NCBI GenBank assembly: GCA_964401335.1
Contig: CAYNYK010000010.1
Coordinates: 1 to 64,000 of the forward strand
Direction of reading: 5' to 3'
Length of the DNA stretch: 64,000 bases
From: JAAYCU01 sp964401335
GTDB lineage: Bacteria > Planctomycetota > Phycisphaerae > UBA1845 > PWPN01
Within the stretch, counting starts at the first letter, position 1. Each line of letters opens with the position of its first letter. The position numbers and the translations under genes are program-made. The notes beneath the pieces are model-generated. The model ran no database searches and was not told where the DNA came from. It saw nothing but the letters and a program-made list of their open reading frames with translations. This document shows positions 1 to 9,638 of this stretch, one piece after another.

Positions 1-351
1 AGGACTACTTGGCCCGGGTTCTATGCCAGGGAATTTAGATGCGATTGCCCTGTGCGGGTGGCAACGATAGCATGATCGAATAAACATTGTTTTCTTTTTT
101 GCCAGGCCTCCCGCTGCTGTAAGGAAATGCCCCTCAAGCATGATTGTCAAGCATGGACGGTATTTATGCGATTAACAAGATCACATACGTACTACCGCTT
201 TATGAATAAACCCATTTGGTAAAAGAGGAACGGGCATCCGCGGGATAACGGCTCGCGTGTTGGACAAATCCTGACCGTTGAAGCGAGACGCGTTATCCAG
301 GGTTGGCGATGCGCGGAGCCCGTACCTGTGGTGCTTGAATGTTAAGAAAAC
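1..351. other. Gene-free left edge
   Basis: No convincing reading frame, RNA gene or repeat is visible in this stretch. It lies downstream of the minus-strand gene ending at 352, and I see no clear intrinsic terminator in it. Confidence 0.5.
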
Positions 352-2544
352 CTAACCGGCGCAGTTTTCATCGCCTTCGTTGTCTTTGCCGCTGTAGCAG
401 CGTTGAAATATGGCGAAGTCGTCCTGATCGATGTCGCCGTCCGTGTCGAAATCCAGCTTGGCGCATTCTCCGGTAAATGCGATTCCTGGTCCCGATGAAC
501 AACCCTGGAATGCCCCGAAATCATCGGTATCCACGTCGCCGTCATGATCGGAATCGCCGGGGATAACGGGCATGTCGATCCTGACCATTTGAACCGCAGG
601 GTAATGGGTTGTGCTCGGGTTGCCCAACTGATTCGTATGCCCGACTTTGATGCCACCGGGCGTACCGGCCGCGAAGCCAGTCGCCGAGGCGGGGTTGACA
701 CTTACTCGGGCGACACCTTGACCGATGGCCTCCAGAGTGGCTACGTAAAGCGCCACGGGCGCATCAAGTCCTTGCGTAAAGCTGGTGGTATAACCGTTAA
801 TTGTTTTCAAGCCTCGATCGCCATTGTTGCCAGCGGCTTCCTGCAAGGAGGTCCGGGTCGTCACATATCCGTTTTGGGGAACAACGCTGTTCACTTTCAA
901 AACGCCATCGGCGTCGATAAGCAGATCCTGCACGAATTGCATAATCCCATTCTGTTGGCCAGCGGTGACGATGGCGCCGCCGCTGACCTGGGCCAGAACG
1001 GCCACCTCCACCAGATCGCCCGTCGTCAAACCCCACAAGGGTCGACCACTGGGTACATGGTAGGAAGCGGTAACGGTACAGACGACCGAGGCGTTGTCGT
1101 TAAGAACCACGCCGACGCTTGACGGAGTCGTACTGTCGTAACGGACGCCAACGATCCGCCCGGTGGTATCACCCTGAAAGTTGAGGGTCCATTGCAGGTC
1201 ACTGGCCTCGATCCCGTTGTCGCCGGTGGCATCGACATCCCACGGCCGGGTCTGCTCGGCCGGGTCACCATCGTCGCCTTCGGGTGATTCAGAGAAGCTG
1301 TTGCTGAAAATCCAATTCTCGTTGCCGAAAACGGCGGCTATTTTTGCGATATCGTCGGCGTCACAATCGCCGTCGCGATCACAATCACCGGGGATGAAGG
1401 GCACGGCCAGGGGATTGATGCGGCCGGCCATGATCTGATAAGTGTAGGTAGTCGAAAAGTTATAATCGGTACCCGCGCCGTCGTTCAGCCAAAGGGGCAC
1501 GTTGGTCATGTACGGTTGAATGGCATCCGGATTGGTATTGGCCAGGTTATCATAGAAAAACTGTGGCACGGTTCCGGCCCCGGAGCAACCCGAAGTGCAG
1601 GCGACGTTTTCACCGCGAATCCATTGTTCAGTGGCGGTGTCCGGCCAGTTGTTTCCGTTGACCATTTCACCGACCGCGCCCGGCGCGGGGGTCCATCCCG
1701 GCCCTTTGGTTCGATAATCGACGCGACTCAGTGCATCCGGATTGAAACCCTGTGGGTCGTCCAGAGCATGCACGTGGCGGTGGGGCAAACCGTTATGTGT
1801 ACTACCGTTGTCTACGTGTCGGCCGTCGACATCATATTCCCAGCCGCGATCGTGTTCATAGCTGACTTCGTCCACCACTTCAAGATCGTCGTCGATTTGC
1901 GTCGTCGAGGCGCCTTTCAGATCCAACGCGGTAGCGGGATCATCGGCGGTCCCTTTGTCGATGTTGCCGTTACCCCATTGATCAAAATAAGGCGGCGGAG
2001 GGGTATTGGGATCCTCCACATGGGTAAAATGTTCCGTGTCGTGACTGATGTCTTTTCCCCAATGGAGAGTTCCGGAAGGATTGGCCTGAGTTCTTCCCGG
2101 CCGATTGCGGATCAACATGATGGTGTTGGCCCCGTCATTTTGCAATTTACCGGGCGAGTCCAGTCCCCCGTTCCAGATAGTGTTCCATCGTTGAAAACGG
2201 GTATCCGTTAAAACTGTCGGGTAGTAGTATGGAATGTTAATGGCGATAACCAGCAAGCCGTTCGCCCCAAGTTGCAAACCGTCCAGGCTGAAGAACTCAT
2301 CGATCTCCTGGTTGGCTGGGAAGGAACTGCCCTCCGGCCAATATTTCTGTTGGGTGCCGTTGAGCAGGGCGATGGCGTAACCGTCGAGTTTCTTGCCTGG
2401 CGTACCCATCAGCTCGATAAACTCGCGTGTGTCATCGTAACTGCCGTCCGGATTCATAAATACTTCATTGATCACCACGACCGCCTGGACATTGGAAATA
2501 CCGATCAAGGCGGCGGCTATAAATAGACCGATTTGCTTTTTCAT
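352..2544 (-). CDS. Exported lamin-tail-domain protein with dockerin-like repeats
   Basis: A 730-residue exported protein. Residues 1-21 form a signal peptide ending in VQA. Residues of about 22-150 (INEVFMNPDG, REFIELMG) look like a lamin tail domain, an Ig-like fold common on bacterial surface proteins. Dockerin or EF-hand-like Ca-binding segments occur at about 385-460 (GDCDRDGDCDADDI) and twice near the C-terminus (GDSDHDGDVDTDDF and DFDTDGDIDQDDF). The start is the ATG at 2544 with AGGAG 8 nt upstream. It is the last of three minus-strand genes for surface-type proteins. No enzymatic motif is visible and no PEP-CTERM tail is present, so the paired Ca-binding segments may serve attachment (inference). 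Confidence 0.85.
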   Translation of the reverse strand: MKKQIGLFIAAALIGISNVQAVVVINEVFMNPDGSYDDTREFIELMGTPGKKLDGYAIALLNGTQQKYWPEGSSFPANQEIDEFFSLDGLQLGANGLLVIAINIPYYYPTVLTDTRFQRWNTIWNGGLDSPGKLQNDGANTIMLIRNRPGRTQANPSGTLHWGKDISHDTEHFTHVEDPNTPPPPYFDQWGNGNIDKGTADDPATALDLKGASTTQIDDDLEVVDEVSYEHDRGWEYDVDGRHVDNGSTHNGLPHRHVHALDDPQGFNPDALSRVDYRTKGPGWTPAPGAVGEMVNGNNWPDTATEQWIRGENVACTSGCSGAGTVPQFFYDNLANTNPDAIQPYMTNVPLWLNDGAGTDYNFSTTYTYQIMAGRINPLAVPFIPGDCDRDGDCDADDIAKIAAVFGNENWIFSNSFSESPEGDDGDPAEQTRPWDVDATGDNGIEASDLQWTLNFQGDTTGRIVGVRYDSTTPSSVGVVLNDNASVVCTVTASYHVPSGRPLWGLTTGDLVEVAVLAQVSGGAIVTAGQQNGIMQFVQDLLIDADGVLKVNSVVPQNGYVTTRTSLQEAAGNNGDRGLKTINGYTTSFTQGLDAPVALYVATLEAIGQGVARVSVNPASATGFAAGTPGGIKVGHTNQLGNPSTTHYPAVQMVRIDMPVIPGDSDHDGDVDTDDFGAFQGCSSGPGIAFTGECAKLDFDTDGDIDQDDFAIFQRCYSGKDNEGDENCAG

Positions 2545-2593
2545 GCCTGTACTCCTGTATTCTTTCCCTTTCGGGGATTGACCAAACGATCAT

Positions 2594-3637
2594 TTATTTC
2601 AAGACGATACCTTCGGGGTCGGTCGTTCTGCGACCGAGAGTCAAAACCCCATCGAAGACACGACTGTCAACATCTTCTTGTACGTATTGGGGAGGCTGGG
2701 TCGGATCGGCGTTTTCGACGAGTTTCAGATAAAAACCGCCGTTGCGCACCTTGTCGATGAACTGACTGACATGTCCGTCCGCGAACAAGACGTTCGATCG
2801 ATCATGGGGTGGGATCTCCACGGTGGTTCCGCTCTCATCGACGTAGTAGCTTTTACTGATGCCGTGGGCCGGTCCGAAATCCGCGAAACTCTGTGGACCG
2901 TATAAACCAACAAAGGGACCGTCCGTCAGGGATTTGATCGTCGGACGGGCGTATCCCAAACTTCCTTCATAGAACGTGTTGTTATCGATTCGACCGTCAC
3001 CCAACAGCGGGACCAGGGATGGGTTGACCCGAATCATCATATTGTCGCGCAATGGCCCGGTGGTATTGGCGGGACGCTTGAGATTGAGCCCCTTCCCGTT
3101 AGCCTGGGCCCGGGCCATGTACCACGCCTGGGTATAGTTACTGTTGTAACCGCGTTTAATGCGCTTATCGATCAATTCCCATGTACGGTAATCGTCCCCG
3201 TTGCGAAAAATCGTTCCCATCCAACCGTGGGTACCGCGTCCGAGCTTTTGGTTGACCTGAGCCAAATTGCTTGGACACAAGGCCTCCGCGGGGCGGCCGC
3301 ACTTACGGTTGACGAGGTCGGCCACCCAACCGACGCGATCCACGGGGCCGTCGCGGTCCTGAAGGCTTTGGTTCGCGTTTGCCGCCATTTCCGGATCGAA
3401 GGATCCGCTGCATAAGTACCCTCTGAACTCCACGGAATAAGCGTAAAACCCTTTGCCAAACTGGGATAAATTGGATGCGCATTGGGCTTCCCGCGCCTGG
3501 GCCCGAGCGCGCTGAAGCGAGGGCAGGAGGATCGCGATTAACAGGCCAATGATGGATACGACGACGAGTACTTCGATGAGCGTGAAGGCTCGTGAACGAT
3601 GTCCACTTTGGAGGTTTCGGATCGTGATAGTCTTCAT
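2594..3637 (-). CDS. Prepilin-type N-terminal cleavage/methylation protein
   Basis: A 347-residue type II secretion or pseudopilin-like protein. The prepilin peptidase site is AFTLIEVLVVV at residues 17-27, followed by the hydrophobic helix expected of type IV pilin-like proteins. The C-terminal part contains NVLFADGHVS, the DG-H signature seen in the large planctomycete family of pseudopilin-like proteins. The longer frame opens upstream, but the ATG at 3637 places the basic leader and cleavage site normally and has AGGAG 8 nt before it. It lies between two lamin-tail genes on the same strand. Individual roles within this family are mostly unknown. Confidence 0.88.
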   Translation of the reverse strand: MKTITIRNLQSGHRSRAFTLIEVLVVVSIIGLLIAILLPSLQRARAQAREAQCASNLSQFGKGFYAYSVEFRGYLCSGSFDPEMAANANQSLQDRDGPVDRVGWVADLVNRKCGRPAEALCPSNLAQVNQKLGRGTHGWMGTIFRNGDDYRTWELIDKRIKRGYNSNYTQAWYMARAQANGKGLNLKRPANTTGPLRDNMMIRVNPSLVPLLGDGRIDNNTFYEGSLGYARPTIKSLTDGPFVGLYGPQSFADFGPAHGISKSYYVDESGTTVEIPPHDRSNVLFADGHVSQFIDKVRNGGFYLKLVENADPTQPPQYVQEDVDSRVFDGVLTLGRRTTDPEGIVLK

Positions 3638-3685
3638 GAGAGTCACTCCTGAAGAGTCCAAGATGCCTGCTCGAAAACCGCCGAA

Positions 3686-3713
3686 CGGCCGCGGTGTATA
3701 TCCACCGCGGCCG
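3686..3713. repeat. Perfect 11-bp hairpin between two genes
   Basis: The arms CGGCCGCGGTG and CACCGCGGCCG pair perfectly around a 6-nt loop. The hairpin sits 58 nt past the stop of the PEP-CTERM gene and 49 nt before the start of the prepilin-like gene. It has no T-run, so it is not a classical intrinsic terminator. It could be an mRNA stability or processing element. Confidence 0.6.
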
Positions 3714-3771
3714 CCAGCCTGTTGTCTTACGGCCAATGCCGTTGACCTTTGCCCCTCCGCGAAGTGTCAAG

Positions 3772-4392
3772 TTACCGCCGGCGGATAGTTAGAAGCCCGC
3801 TCATCAGCAGCAGTACAAAGGTAGCCGGCTCGGGAACGTAAAAGCCCGGATTCCCGATATTCCCATTCACGGAGCAATAGGTGCCGAATTCATCGCCGAC
3901 CGAGGAATAAATCCACTGATAAATATCGTTAGCCCCCAAGGCCGCCGGAGATACAGGATTCCCACTGATGTTCTGGGTTCGAATCGTTCCCGGGAAAACA
4001 GAATCACCATAGGTGAGGCGATCGACCCAAGTGCCATTCCCATCAAAGAGGTTGATTTCGTCAGCTCGTCCGAGATTGTTGGTGTATCCACCGATGACCT
4101 TGACCGCGGCAGTCAGGTTCCACTCCATGCGAAAAGCGTCAGCCGTGGCCTCGGTGATGATGACCGATTCACCCGGTTGCACGACGCCAAACGCGCTGAG
4201 ATCCAGGACACCCGGTAGCCGGCTGTCGTCGTCGAAACTCCAGCCGGTCATATCGATGGGCGAACTCCCTACGTTGCTGAACTCAACGTATTCACCGACA
4301 GTTCCCGAATACATATATTCAGTGATATACATACCCGCTTGGGCCGCGGTCGCGACCATGAGAGAAACCACGATAGCGCTGATAATTTTCAT
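3772..4392 (-). CDS. Lamin-tail-domain PEP-CTERM protein
   Basis: A 206-residue exported protein. The signal peptide ends near AAQA (residues 17-20). The body (MYITEYMYSG, GEYVEFSNVGSSPIDMTGWS) matches the lamin tail domain pattern. The C-terminus VPEPATFVLLLMSGLLTIRRR is a textbook PEP-CTERM signal: a PEP motif, a membrane helix and a run of arginines. Exosortase enzymes recognise and cleave such tails, but none is encoded in this window. The ATG at 4392 is preceded by AGGAGGA at good spacing, so the upstream in-frame extension is rejected. It is the first gene of the minus-strand group that runs to 352. Confidence 0.9.
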   Translation of the reverse strand: MKIISAIVVSLMVATAAQAGMYITEYMYSGTVGEYVEFSNVGSSPIDMTGWSFDDDSRLPGVLDLSAFGVVQPGESVIITEATADAFRMEWNLTAAVKVIGGYTNNLGRADEINLFDGNGTWVDRLTYGDSVFPGTIRTQNISGNPVSPAALGANDIYQWIYSSVGDEFGTYCSVNGNIGNPGFYVPEPATFVLLLMSGLLTIRRR

Positions 4393-4620
4393 CTTCCTAT
4401 CCTCCTTTGCATGGAAACCTGTCGCGAGGCCCGCCGACGCACGCGGCATTCAGGCCTTGTGACCTTGGAACGTAGGGTAAGAGGCGTATGTATAGCTATG
4501 ACAAATGCTACATTGTGGGATGGTTAAATTTCAGTTAAGACTTGCTATGTCCGGAATCTTGCGAGACAATGAATATGCTTGTCAGATCGTTCACAAGTAT
4601 CTTTATGAAAGAGGTTTATC

Positions 4621-6216
4621 ATGGAAATGTCGACTCGTAAGTTGCTTCTGTTGAGTACGCTGATACTTGTCGGTATTTCGTCGGCTCAAGGACCGCCCGC
4701 CGTCCGGAGACCGAATATTGTTCTGATTATGGCCGACGACATGGGCATCTCCGACTTGGGCTGTTACGGGTCGGAGATCAGGACGCCTAACCTTGATCGT
4801 CTGGCCGCGCGTGGTCTGCGTTTTACGCAGTATTACAACACGGCGCGTTGTTGTCCGACCCGGGCGGCCTTGCTGACCGGTCTATATCCGCATCAAGCCG
4901 GTGTCGGGCACATGGTCGGGGATGCGGGTTGGCCGGGGTATCGCGGTTATCTGAACGATCGGTGCGTGACCATCGCCGAAGTGCTGCGCCCGGCGGGGTA
5001 TCGCACGTTGATGGTCGGCAAGTGGCATGTTGGCGAGCAGCGTCCGCACTGGCCGACCGATCGAGGATTTGATCACTTTTATGGACTGGTCAGTGGTGGG
5101 GGGAATTATTTCGATCCCACCGGCGTCCGGGACAAGGCGCCTGATGTACGCCGGGTCATGGCCCGGGACGATCAACCGATTTACCCGAAACCGGGGACGT
5201 TTTATTTAACCGATGCCTTTTCCAATGAGGCCGTCGCTTTTATCGACGAATACGGGCGCAAGGAGGCGCCTTTCTTTTTGTATGTGGCCTATACCGCTCC
5301 GCACTGGCCTTTGCACGCTTGGCCTGAGGATATCGAACGCTATAAGGGCAAATACATGGGCGGCTGGGATGCTCTGCGCCAACAGCGTCATCAGCGCATG
5401 ATCGAAATGGGGCTGGTCGATACCCGCTGGCCTTTGACGCCGCGCGATGAAGAGTGTTCGGCCTGGTCTGCGGTAGAGAACAAAGAAGAGATGGACTTGA
5501 AGATGGCTATCTATGCCGCCCAGATCGACCGGATGGATCAGGGCATCGGACGTATTCTGGACAAGATCCGCGAAGTCGGAGCGGAGGAGAACACGCTGGT
5601 CATGTTTCTCGCTGACAACGGCGGCTGCGCGGAAGGTGGACCGTTCGGCTTTGACCAGCGCAAGAACGGCCTTCCGCCGGGTGGGGTCGATTCGTTCATG
5701 AGCTACGGGCAGAGCTGGGCCAACGCCAGCAATACGCCGTTCAGGCTCTACAAACACTGGGTTCACGAAGGCGGGATCGCCACGCCGTTGATTGTGTACT
5801 GGCCCGCGGTTATCCAAGAGCAACGCATCACCCATCAGGCAGGTCACGTGATCGACATAATGGCTACCTGCGTGGATGTGGCTGGGGTTACCTATCCCAC
5901 CCGATACCAGGATCGAGATATTCTTCCTTGCGAGGGTTATAGCCTCGTCCCGATTTTCAGAAACCAAGCGAACATTGGGGAGCGGACTTTATTCTGGGAA
6001 CACGAGGGGAATCGGGCCGTTCGCCAGGGTCGCTGGAAAATCGTCTCGAAGTATCCCGGTAATTGGGAACTTTATGATCTGGAGGCCGACCGGACGGAGC
6101 TGCATAATCTGGCCGAAACGCAACCCGCGAAGGTGAAGGAACTGGCCGACCTGTACGAGGCTTGGGCCAAGCGGTGCCAGGTGATGGCTTGGGATGCTGT
6201 AAAGGGCCGGAAGTAA
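4621..6216 (+). CDS. Sulfatase (formylglycine-dependent, arylsulfatase family)
   Basis: A 531-residue exported sulfatase that hydrolyses sulfate esters, probably on polysaccharides. An N-terminal signal peptide (about residues 1-23) is followed by the metal-binding start RPNIVLIMADDMG with Asp39-Asp40. The formylglycine motif C-x-P-x-R is C77-C78-P79-T80-R81, followed by AALLTG as in type I sulfatases. GKWHVG and further conserved His and Asp segments are present, and the C-terminus is of typical family form (ELYDLEADRTELHNLA). The ATG at 4621 has AGAGG upstream. Activity needs a formylglycine-generating enzyme, which is not seen here. The exact substrate cannot be read from sequence. Confidence 0.95.
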   Translation: MEMSTRKLLLLSTLILVGISSAQGPPAVRRPNIVLIMADDMGISDLGCYGSEIRTPNLDRLAARGLRFTQYYNTARCCPTRAALLTGLYPHQAGVGHMVGDAGWPGYRGYLNDRCVTIAEVLRPAGYRTLMVGKWHVGEQRPHWPTDRGFDHFYGLVSGGGNYFDPTGVRDKAPDVRRVMARDDQPIYPKPGTFYLTDAFSNEAVAFIDEYGRKEAPFFLYVAYTAPHWPLHAWPEDIERYKGKYMGGWDALRQQRHQRMIEMGLVDTRWPLTPRDEECSAWSAVENKEEMDLKMAIYAAQIDRMDQGIGRILDKIREVGAEENTLVMFLADNGGCAEGGPFGFDQRKNGLPPGGVDSFMSYGQSWANASNTPFRLYKHWVHEGGIATPLIVYWPAVIQEQRITHQAGHVIDIMATCVDVAGVTYPTRYQDRDILPCEGYSLVPIFRNQANIGERTLFWEHEGNRAVRQGRWKIVSKYPGNWELYDLEADRTELHNLAETQPAKVKELADLYEAWAKRCQVMAWDAVKGRK

Positions 6217-6393
6217 ATGCGCGGTAAAGTCATCCCAAGTTTGGGGTACAGACGGTTCGGGCCTTTTGATTGAGTGGGCGATTACCGCGCAATAGAAGGC
6301 CGAGAAGTCCTCGACATGTTATAATGCGATGCGATAGTCTTCCTTGGGTACCTTGGTATAGGCTTCGTTCATAGGGGGTAGCGAGTAGCCGAT

Positions 6394-7971
6394 ATGGTCA
6401 GGGATCGGGAGCAACCGTTACGTGTTCTGCTGCTGCGGTCGCCGCGTTACGTGTGGCCGTTCAATGGGGAAACCTCCGCGTTTTGGCCGCCGTTGGGGTT
6501 GTTGTGTCTGGCCGCCGCCGTTCGGCGGGAGTTGCCTAGGGTACGTGTGGAGGTGCTCGACGCCCCGGGGATGCAGATGGGCTGGCGGTCGCTGGCGCGG
6601 AAGTTGGCGGCCGAGTCTATCGACGTACTGGGGATCGGCGAGGAAACCGTCTCCGCCCATGAGGCCTTGCGGGCGGCGCGAATCGTCAAGCAGTATCATC
6701 CCGATTGCGTGGTGGTGGCCGGCGGGCCTTATTTCGCTTATGCCCTCGAACCAACCTTCGACGACGGCGCAGTGGATGTCGTTGTCCGTGGCGAAGGGGA
6801 ACGGACTTTTGTCGAACTGCTCGACCATATCCATGATCGTGAGGCCTGGCCGAGCATCCGGGGGTTGGCCTTTCCCGATCAAGACGGTCAAATCGTGGTT
6901 ACCCCGTCGCGTGCGTTGATCGATGATCTCGATACCCTGCCGTTCCCGGCTTACGATCTCGTGGATATCGCCCGCTACGGCCGCGGGGCCCGCAATCACC
7001 GGGGCTTGGTGAGCATCGAGCATTCCCGCGGATGCGTGGATTCCTGTTCATTCTGCATTTTATGGAAGCACATGGGCGAGAGCCTCAACGGCAACGGAGA
7101 GATTCGGCCGCGGCATCGCACGAAAAGCCCGGAGCGGAGCTTCGAGGAAGTGCGCCGTTTGTATCATGCATTCGGGCGGCGGACCTTCGGCTGGGTGGAT
7201 CCGACGTTCAACGTTTCGGCCGATTGGGCGGACGGCTGGGCGGGACGGATGCTGAAATCGGAACTGGTCGGGCCGCGAGGCAAGGCGCAGACGCTGCACA
7301 CCGGCTGGCTGCGGGCCGACGGCGTGGTCCGCGACGAAAAGCTGGGCATCCTCGACAAGCTGGTCCGCGCCGGGCTGCGTCAGGTGATGATCGGCGTAGA
7401 ACGCGACGATGCGGAAGGTTTGTCGGCCTTGAACAAACATCACAACGACTACGACATCTGCCGCGAAGCCTTCGCCATATTTCGAGAAAAGTATCCGGAG
7501 GTGTACACGATTGGCACGATGATCTTCGGCCTGCCGCGGGATACACGGGCGGATCTGGATCGCCTGATCGCCCGACGTTTCGAGCTGGGCATGGATTTCG
7601 GATTCATCATGCCGCTGACCCCGAACCCCGGCACGGCCGCCGCCGAGGCCGCCCGACAGGGGGGATACGTGGCCAGTAACGATCTGGTCAGTTATAACTT
7701 TCACACGCCGGTATGTACGACGGACACCTTGAGTCTGCACGATCTGGAAAGTATTTACTGGCGAGCCTCTTTTTCGTTGAATCGTCAGCGCTGGCTACGA
7801 TTTGCCGAACAATTGTTTCTGGAGCGTGACCCGCGCAAACGGCGCATCCATTGGTCTTTGTTCCGCCGTGGGACGAGCATCGCGGCCAGAAGTCTGCTGG
7901 AACGTATAAAGAATCCGGGAAGGACTACCCCGACCCTGTATTGGAGAAAACCCTCATGGTACGAACAGTAA
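6394..7971 (+). CDS. B12-binding-domain radical SAM protein
   Basis: A 525-residue protein. Residues of about 10-145 form a cobalamin-binding Rossmann domain (PPLGLLCLAAAVRR, VVVAGGPYFAYALEP, VVRGEGERTF). The radical SAM cluster is C214-x3-C218-x2-C221 in SRGCVDSCSFC. This architecture is shared by many methyltransferases and by hopanoid, bacteriochlorophyll and natural-product enzymes; the substrate here is unknown. The downstream beta-propeller gene begins inside its last codons, which implies co-transcription. The start at 6394 is the first ATG of the frame. Confidence 0.9.
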   Translation: MVRDREQPLRVLLLRSPRYVWPFNGETSAFWPPLGLLCLAAAVRRELPRVRVEVLDAPGMQMGWRSLARKLAAESIDVLGIGEETVSAHEALRAARIVKQYHPDCVVVAGGPYFAYALEPTFDDGAVDVVVRGEGERTFVELLDHIHDREAWPSIRGLAFPDQDGQIVVTPSRALIDDLDTLPFPAYDLVDIARYGRGARNHRGLVSIEHSRGCVDSCSFCILWKHMGESLNGNGEIRPRHRTKSPERSFEEVRRLYHAFGRRTFGWVDPTFNVSADWADGWAGRMLKSELVGPRGKAQTLHTGWLRADGVVRDEKLGILDKLVRAGLRQVMIGVERDDAEGLSALNKHHNDYDICREAFAIFREKYPEVYTIGTMIFGLPRDTRADLDRLIARRFELGMDFGFIMPLTPNPGTAAAEAARQGGYVASNDLVSYNFHTPVCTTDTLSLHDLESIYWRASFSLNRQRWLRFAEQLFLERDPRKRRIHWSLFRRGTSIAARSLLERIKNPGRTTPTLYWRKPSWYEQ

Positions 7972-9317
7972 AGGACAAACCGGTTGCGGTCTGGAAATCC
8001 CTGTTGGTGATCGTGGTGGCCGGTGGCGGATTGCTCTGGCACCTGCTGGCCTGCGTGGAAAGCCCGATGGCATTCTCGCCCGACTCAAAAAATCTGGCCT
8101 TCGTCACCATGGAGCCTTATCAGGAAGAGAGCTTGCTTATTACCGGAACTCACGCTTATCGCCTGATGATCCTTTCGGAAGATGGCAAGCTCCGGGTTGT
8201 TGAAGAAACGACGGAATCGCTGTTGACCGCGCCAGCCTACAGCCCGGACGGCAAGTATATCTGTTATGTGCGTGTACCATTGCTTGCGGTCGAGAAATAT
8301 GCGGAACTGGAAACGTATCTCAAGAAGAAAAAGGAGCAACAACCCCCGGCCGCAACTTTTGAATGGCCGACACTCTCCGGTCGGAGGGCGCAAATCAAGG
8401 ATTTGACCTTGCCCCCGACGAACCAGTGGGCGGAATGGGTGGAACTCCAGAAAGAAAAAGGCATACACGTCCCCGCCGTCCTGGTGGTTCGTGAGGCAGA
8501 ATCGGGAATGATCTGGTCCGAGACAAATTTCAATCTTATCCTGGGGCAAGATAAGCCGGGGGACACTTTAATGATGGAATACGTCATGGTTCGGCCGCAA
8601 TACAGCCCGGACGGCCAATGGGTTTATGTGTGCATGGGTAGTGTGGTCAGCGCCATGAACCCCCGCACGCGCGAGCAAAAAATTCTGGCGGCTCCGGCCA
8701 ACCTGGCCTCCCTCAGTCCGGACGGTCGGACGATTGCCTTCGCCTATGAACAGTCGATAGGGTTCATTCAAACCGACGGAGAAAGAGTTACTTATCGGCG
8801 GATGGCCGAGGCATCGTTTTCCCTGGCGGGTTTGCCTTGGCTGGATAATAGCACGATTGCCATGTTATGTGTCAAAGTGTCTGATAACAAGGTAGTCTTA
8901 CAGATGATGCGGAACGACGGTTTGGAAGCCAAAGAAATACCCTTACCGGCGCTTGATAAAATATCCGATGCTGATAAACAGAAGAGTAACGTGGCCAATG
9001 TACAGTTTGCCATCGCGGGTAATCAAAAGCACATGGTAGTCGTGGCGGGTGAAGAACTCCTGTTTATGCATATGAATGGAGATGTCCTTGAACGCATATC
9101 ATTTGACGCGAAAGAGCACATCTTTGGTCAGCCCACGTTTTCACCCGATTCTAGGCGATTGGCTATCAAACACATTACCCAGGAGCCGGATGGCTATCCG
9201 CGGGTGGACGCCATCGTTCTCTTTACGCCGGAAGGCAAGGAGTTGACTCGCGTGGCCGTTCCGAAAATCGACCCGACCACAACCCGGCCCGCGCCGGTGA
9301 GAAAGCAAAACGAATAG
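7956..9317 (+). CDS. Membrane-anchored TolB/PD40-type beta-propeller protein
   Basis: A 453-residue protein with an N-terminal membrane segment or lipoprotein signal (LLVIVVAGGGLLWHLLAC) and repeated PD40 blades: AFSPDSKNLAFV, AYSPDGKYICYV, QYSPDGQWVYV, LSPDGRTIAFAY and TFSPDSRRLAI. These blades resemble those of TolB and other periplasmic beta-propellers, which mostly serve protein binding. The start is the ATG at 7956 with GGAG at 7943-7946, 16 nt inside the end of the radical SAM gene. The longer frame from 7851 is rejected because its first 35 residues duplicate radical SAM coding sequence. The specific partner is unknown. Confidence 0.85.
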   Translation: MVRTVKDKPVAVWKSLLVIVVAGGGLLWHLLACVESPMAFSPDSKNLAFVTMEPYQEESLLITGTHAYRLMILSEDGKLRVVEETTESLLTAPAYSPDGKYICYVRVPLLAVEKYAELETYLKKKKEQQPPAATFEWPTLSGRRAQIKDLTLPPTNQWAEWVELQKEKGIHVPAVLVVREAESGMIWSETNFNLILGQDKPGDTLMMEYVMVRPQYSPDGQWVYVCMGSVVSAMNPRTREQKILAAPANLASLSPDGRTIAFAYEQSIGFIQTDGERVTYRRMAEASFSLAGLPWLDNSTIAMLCVKVSDNKVVLQMMRNDGLEAKEIPLPALDKISDADKQKSNVANVQFAIAGNQKHMVVVAGEELLFMHMNGDVLERISFDAKEHIFGQPTFSPDSRRLAIKHITQEPDGYPRVDAIVLFTPEGKELTRVAVPKIDPTTTRPAPVRKQNE

Positions 9318-9357
9318 GTGTGTTGCCGGAGTAGGGGTGAATCATTCGATAGCGCAT

Positions 9358-9609
9358 GCCAGCCCGAAGCGCGAACGAGGGACGAATGCCGAGGAAGTGA
9401 CGGAGAGAGGGAGAGAAAGAGAGACGGAGTACGCCCGCTTATGTTCTTCTTCTGGCTTCTGTCTCCTGCCTCCTGCCTTCGTCCCTTGCTCGCGCTTCGG
9501 GCTGGCGTGTTTTTCCCTTGCTCGCCCGCCGCGGGCCGCCAGGGCGAGGCAAGCTTGGTAAACTGCTGCGGGCTGGCAAATAAATCCCTTGCCGGCGCTT
9601 TGGGCTGGT
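9358..9609. repeat. Composite dispersed repeat in the 9318-9638 gene-free stretch
   Basis: The segment 9358-9383 (GCCAGCCCGAAGCGCGAACG...) is nearly repeated inverted at 9481-9506. A second module at 9541-9576 (core GGCAAGCTTGGTAAACTG) recurs exactly, in inverse orientation, at 41758-41793 and with few changes at 44108-44143. A shorter related module is at 9587-9609. The family resembles the palindromic intergenic repeats spread through planctomycete genomes. Overlapping short frames are not credible genes. The rest of the stretch holds a purine-rich run (9400-9430). Confidence 0.75.
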
Positions 9610-9638
9610 AGATTTTGGATGAATATGCCGGGGAATTC

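Noticed and set aside
4621..6216. Sulfatase as part of a polysaccharide utilisation locus
   Set aside because: No further sulfatase, formylglycine-generating enzyme, SusC/D-like or transport gene lies beside it; the next genes are unrelated.
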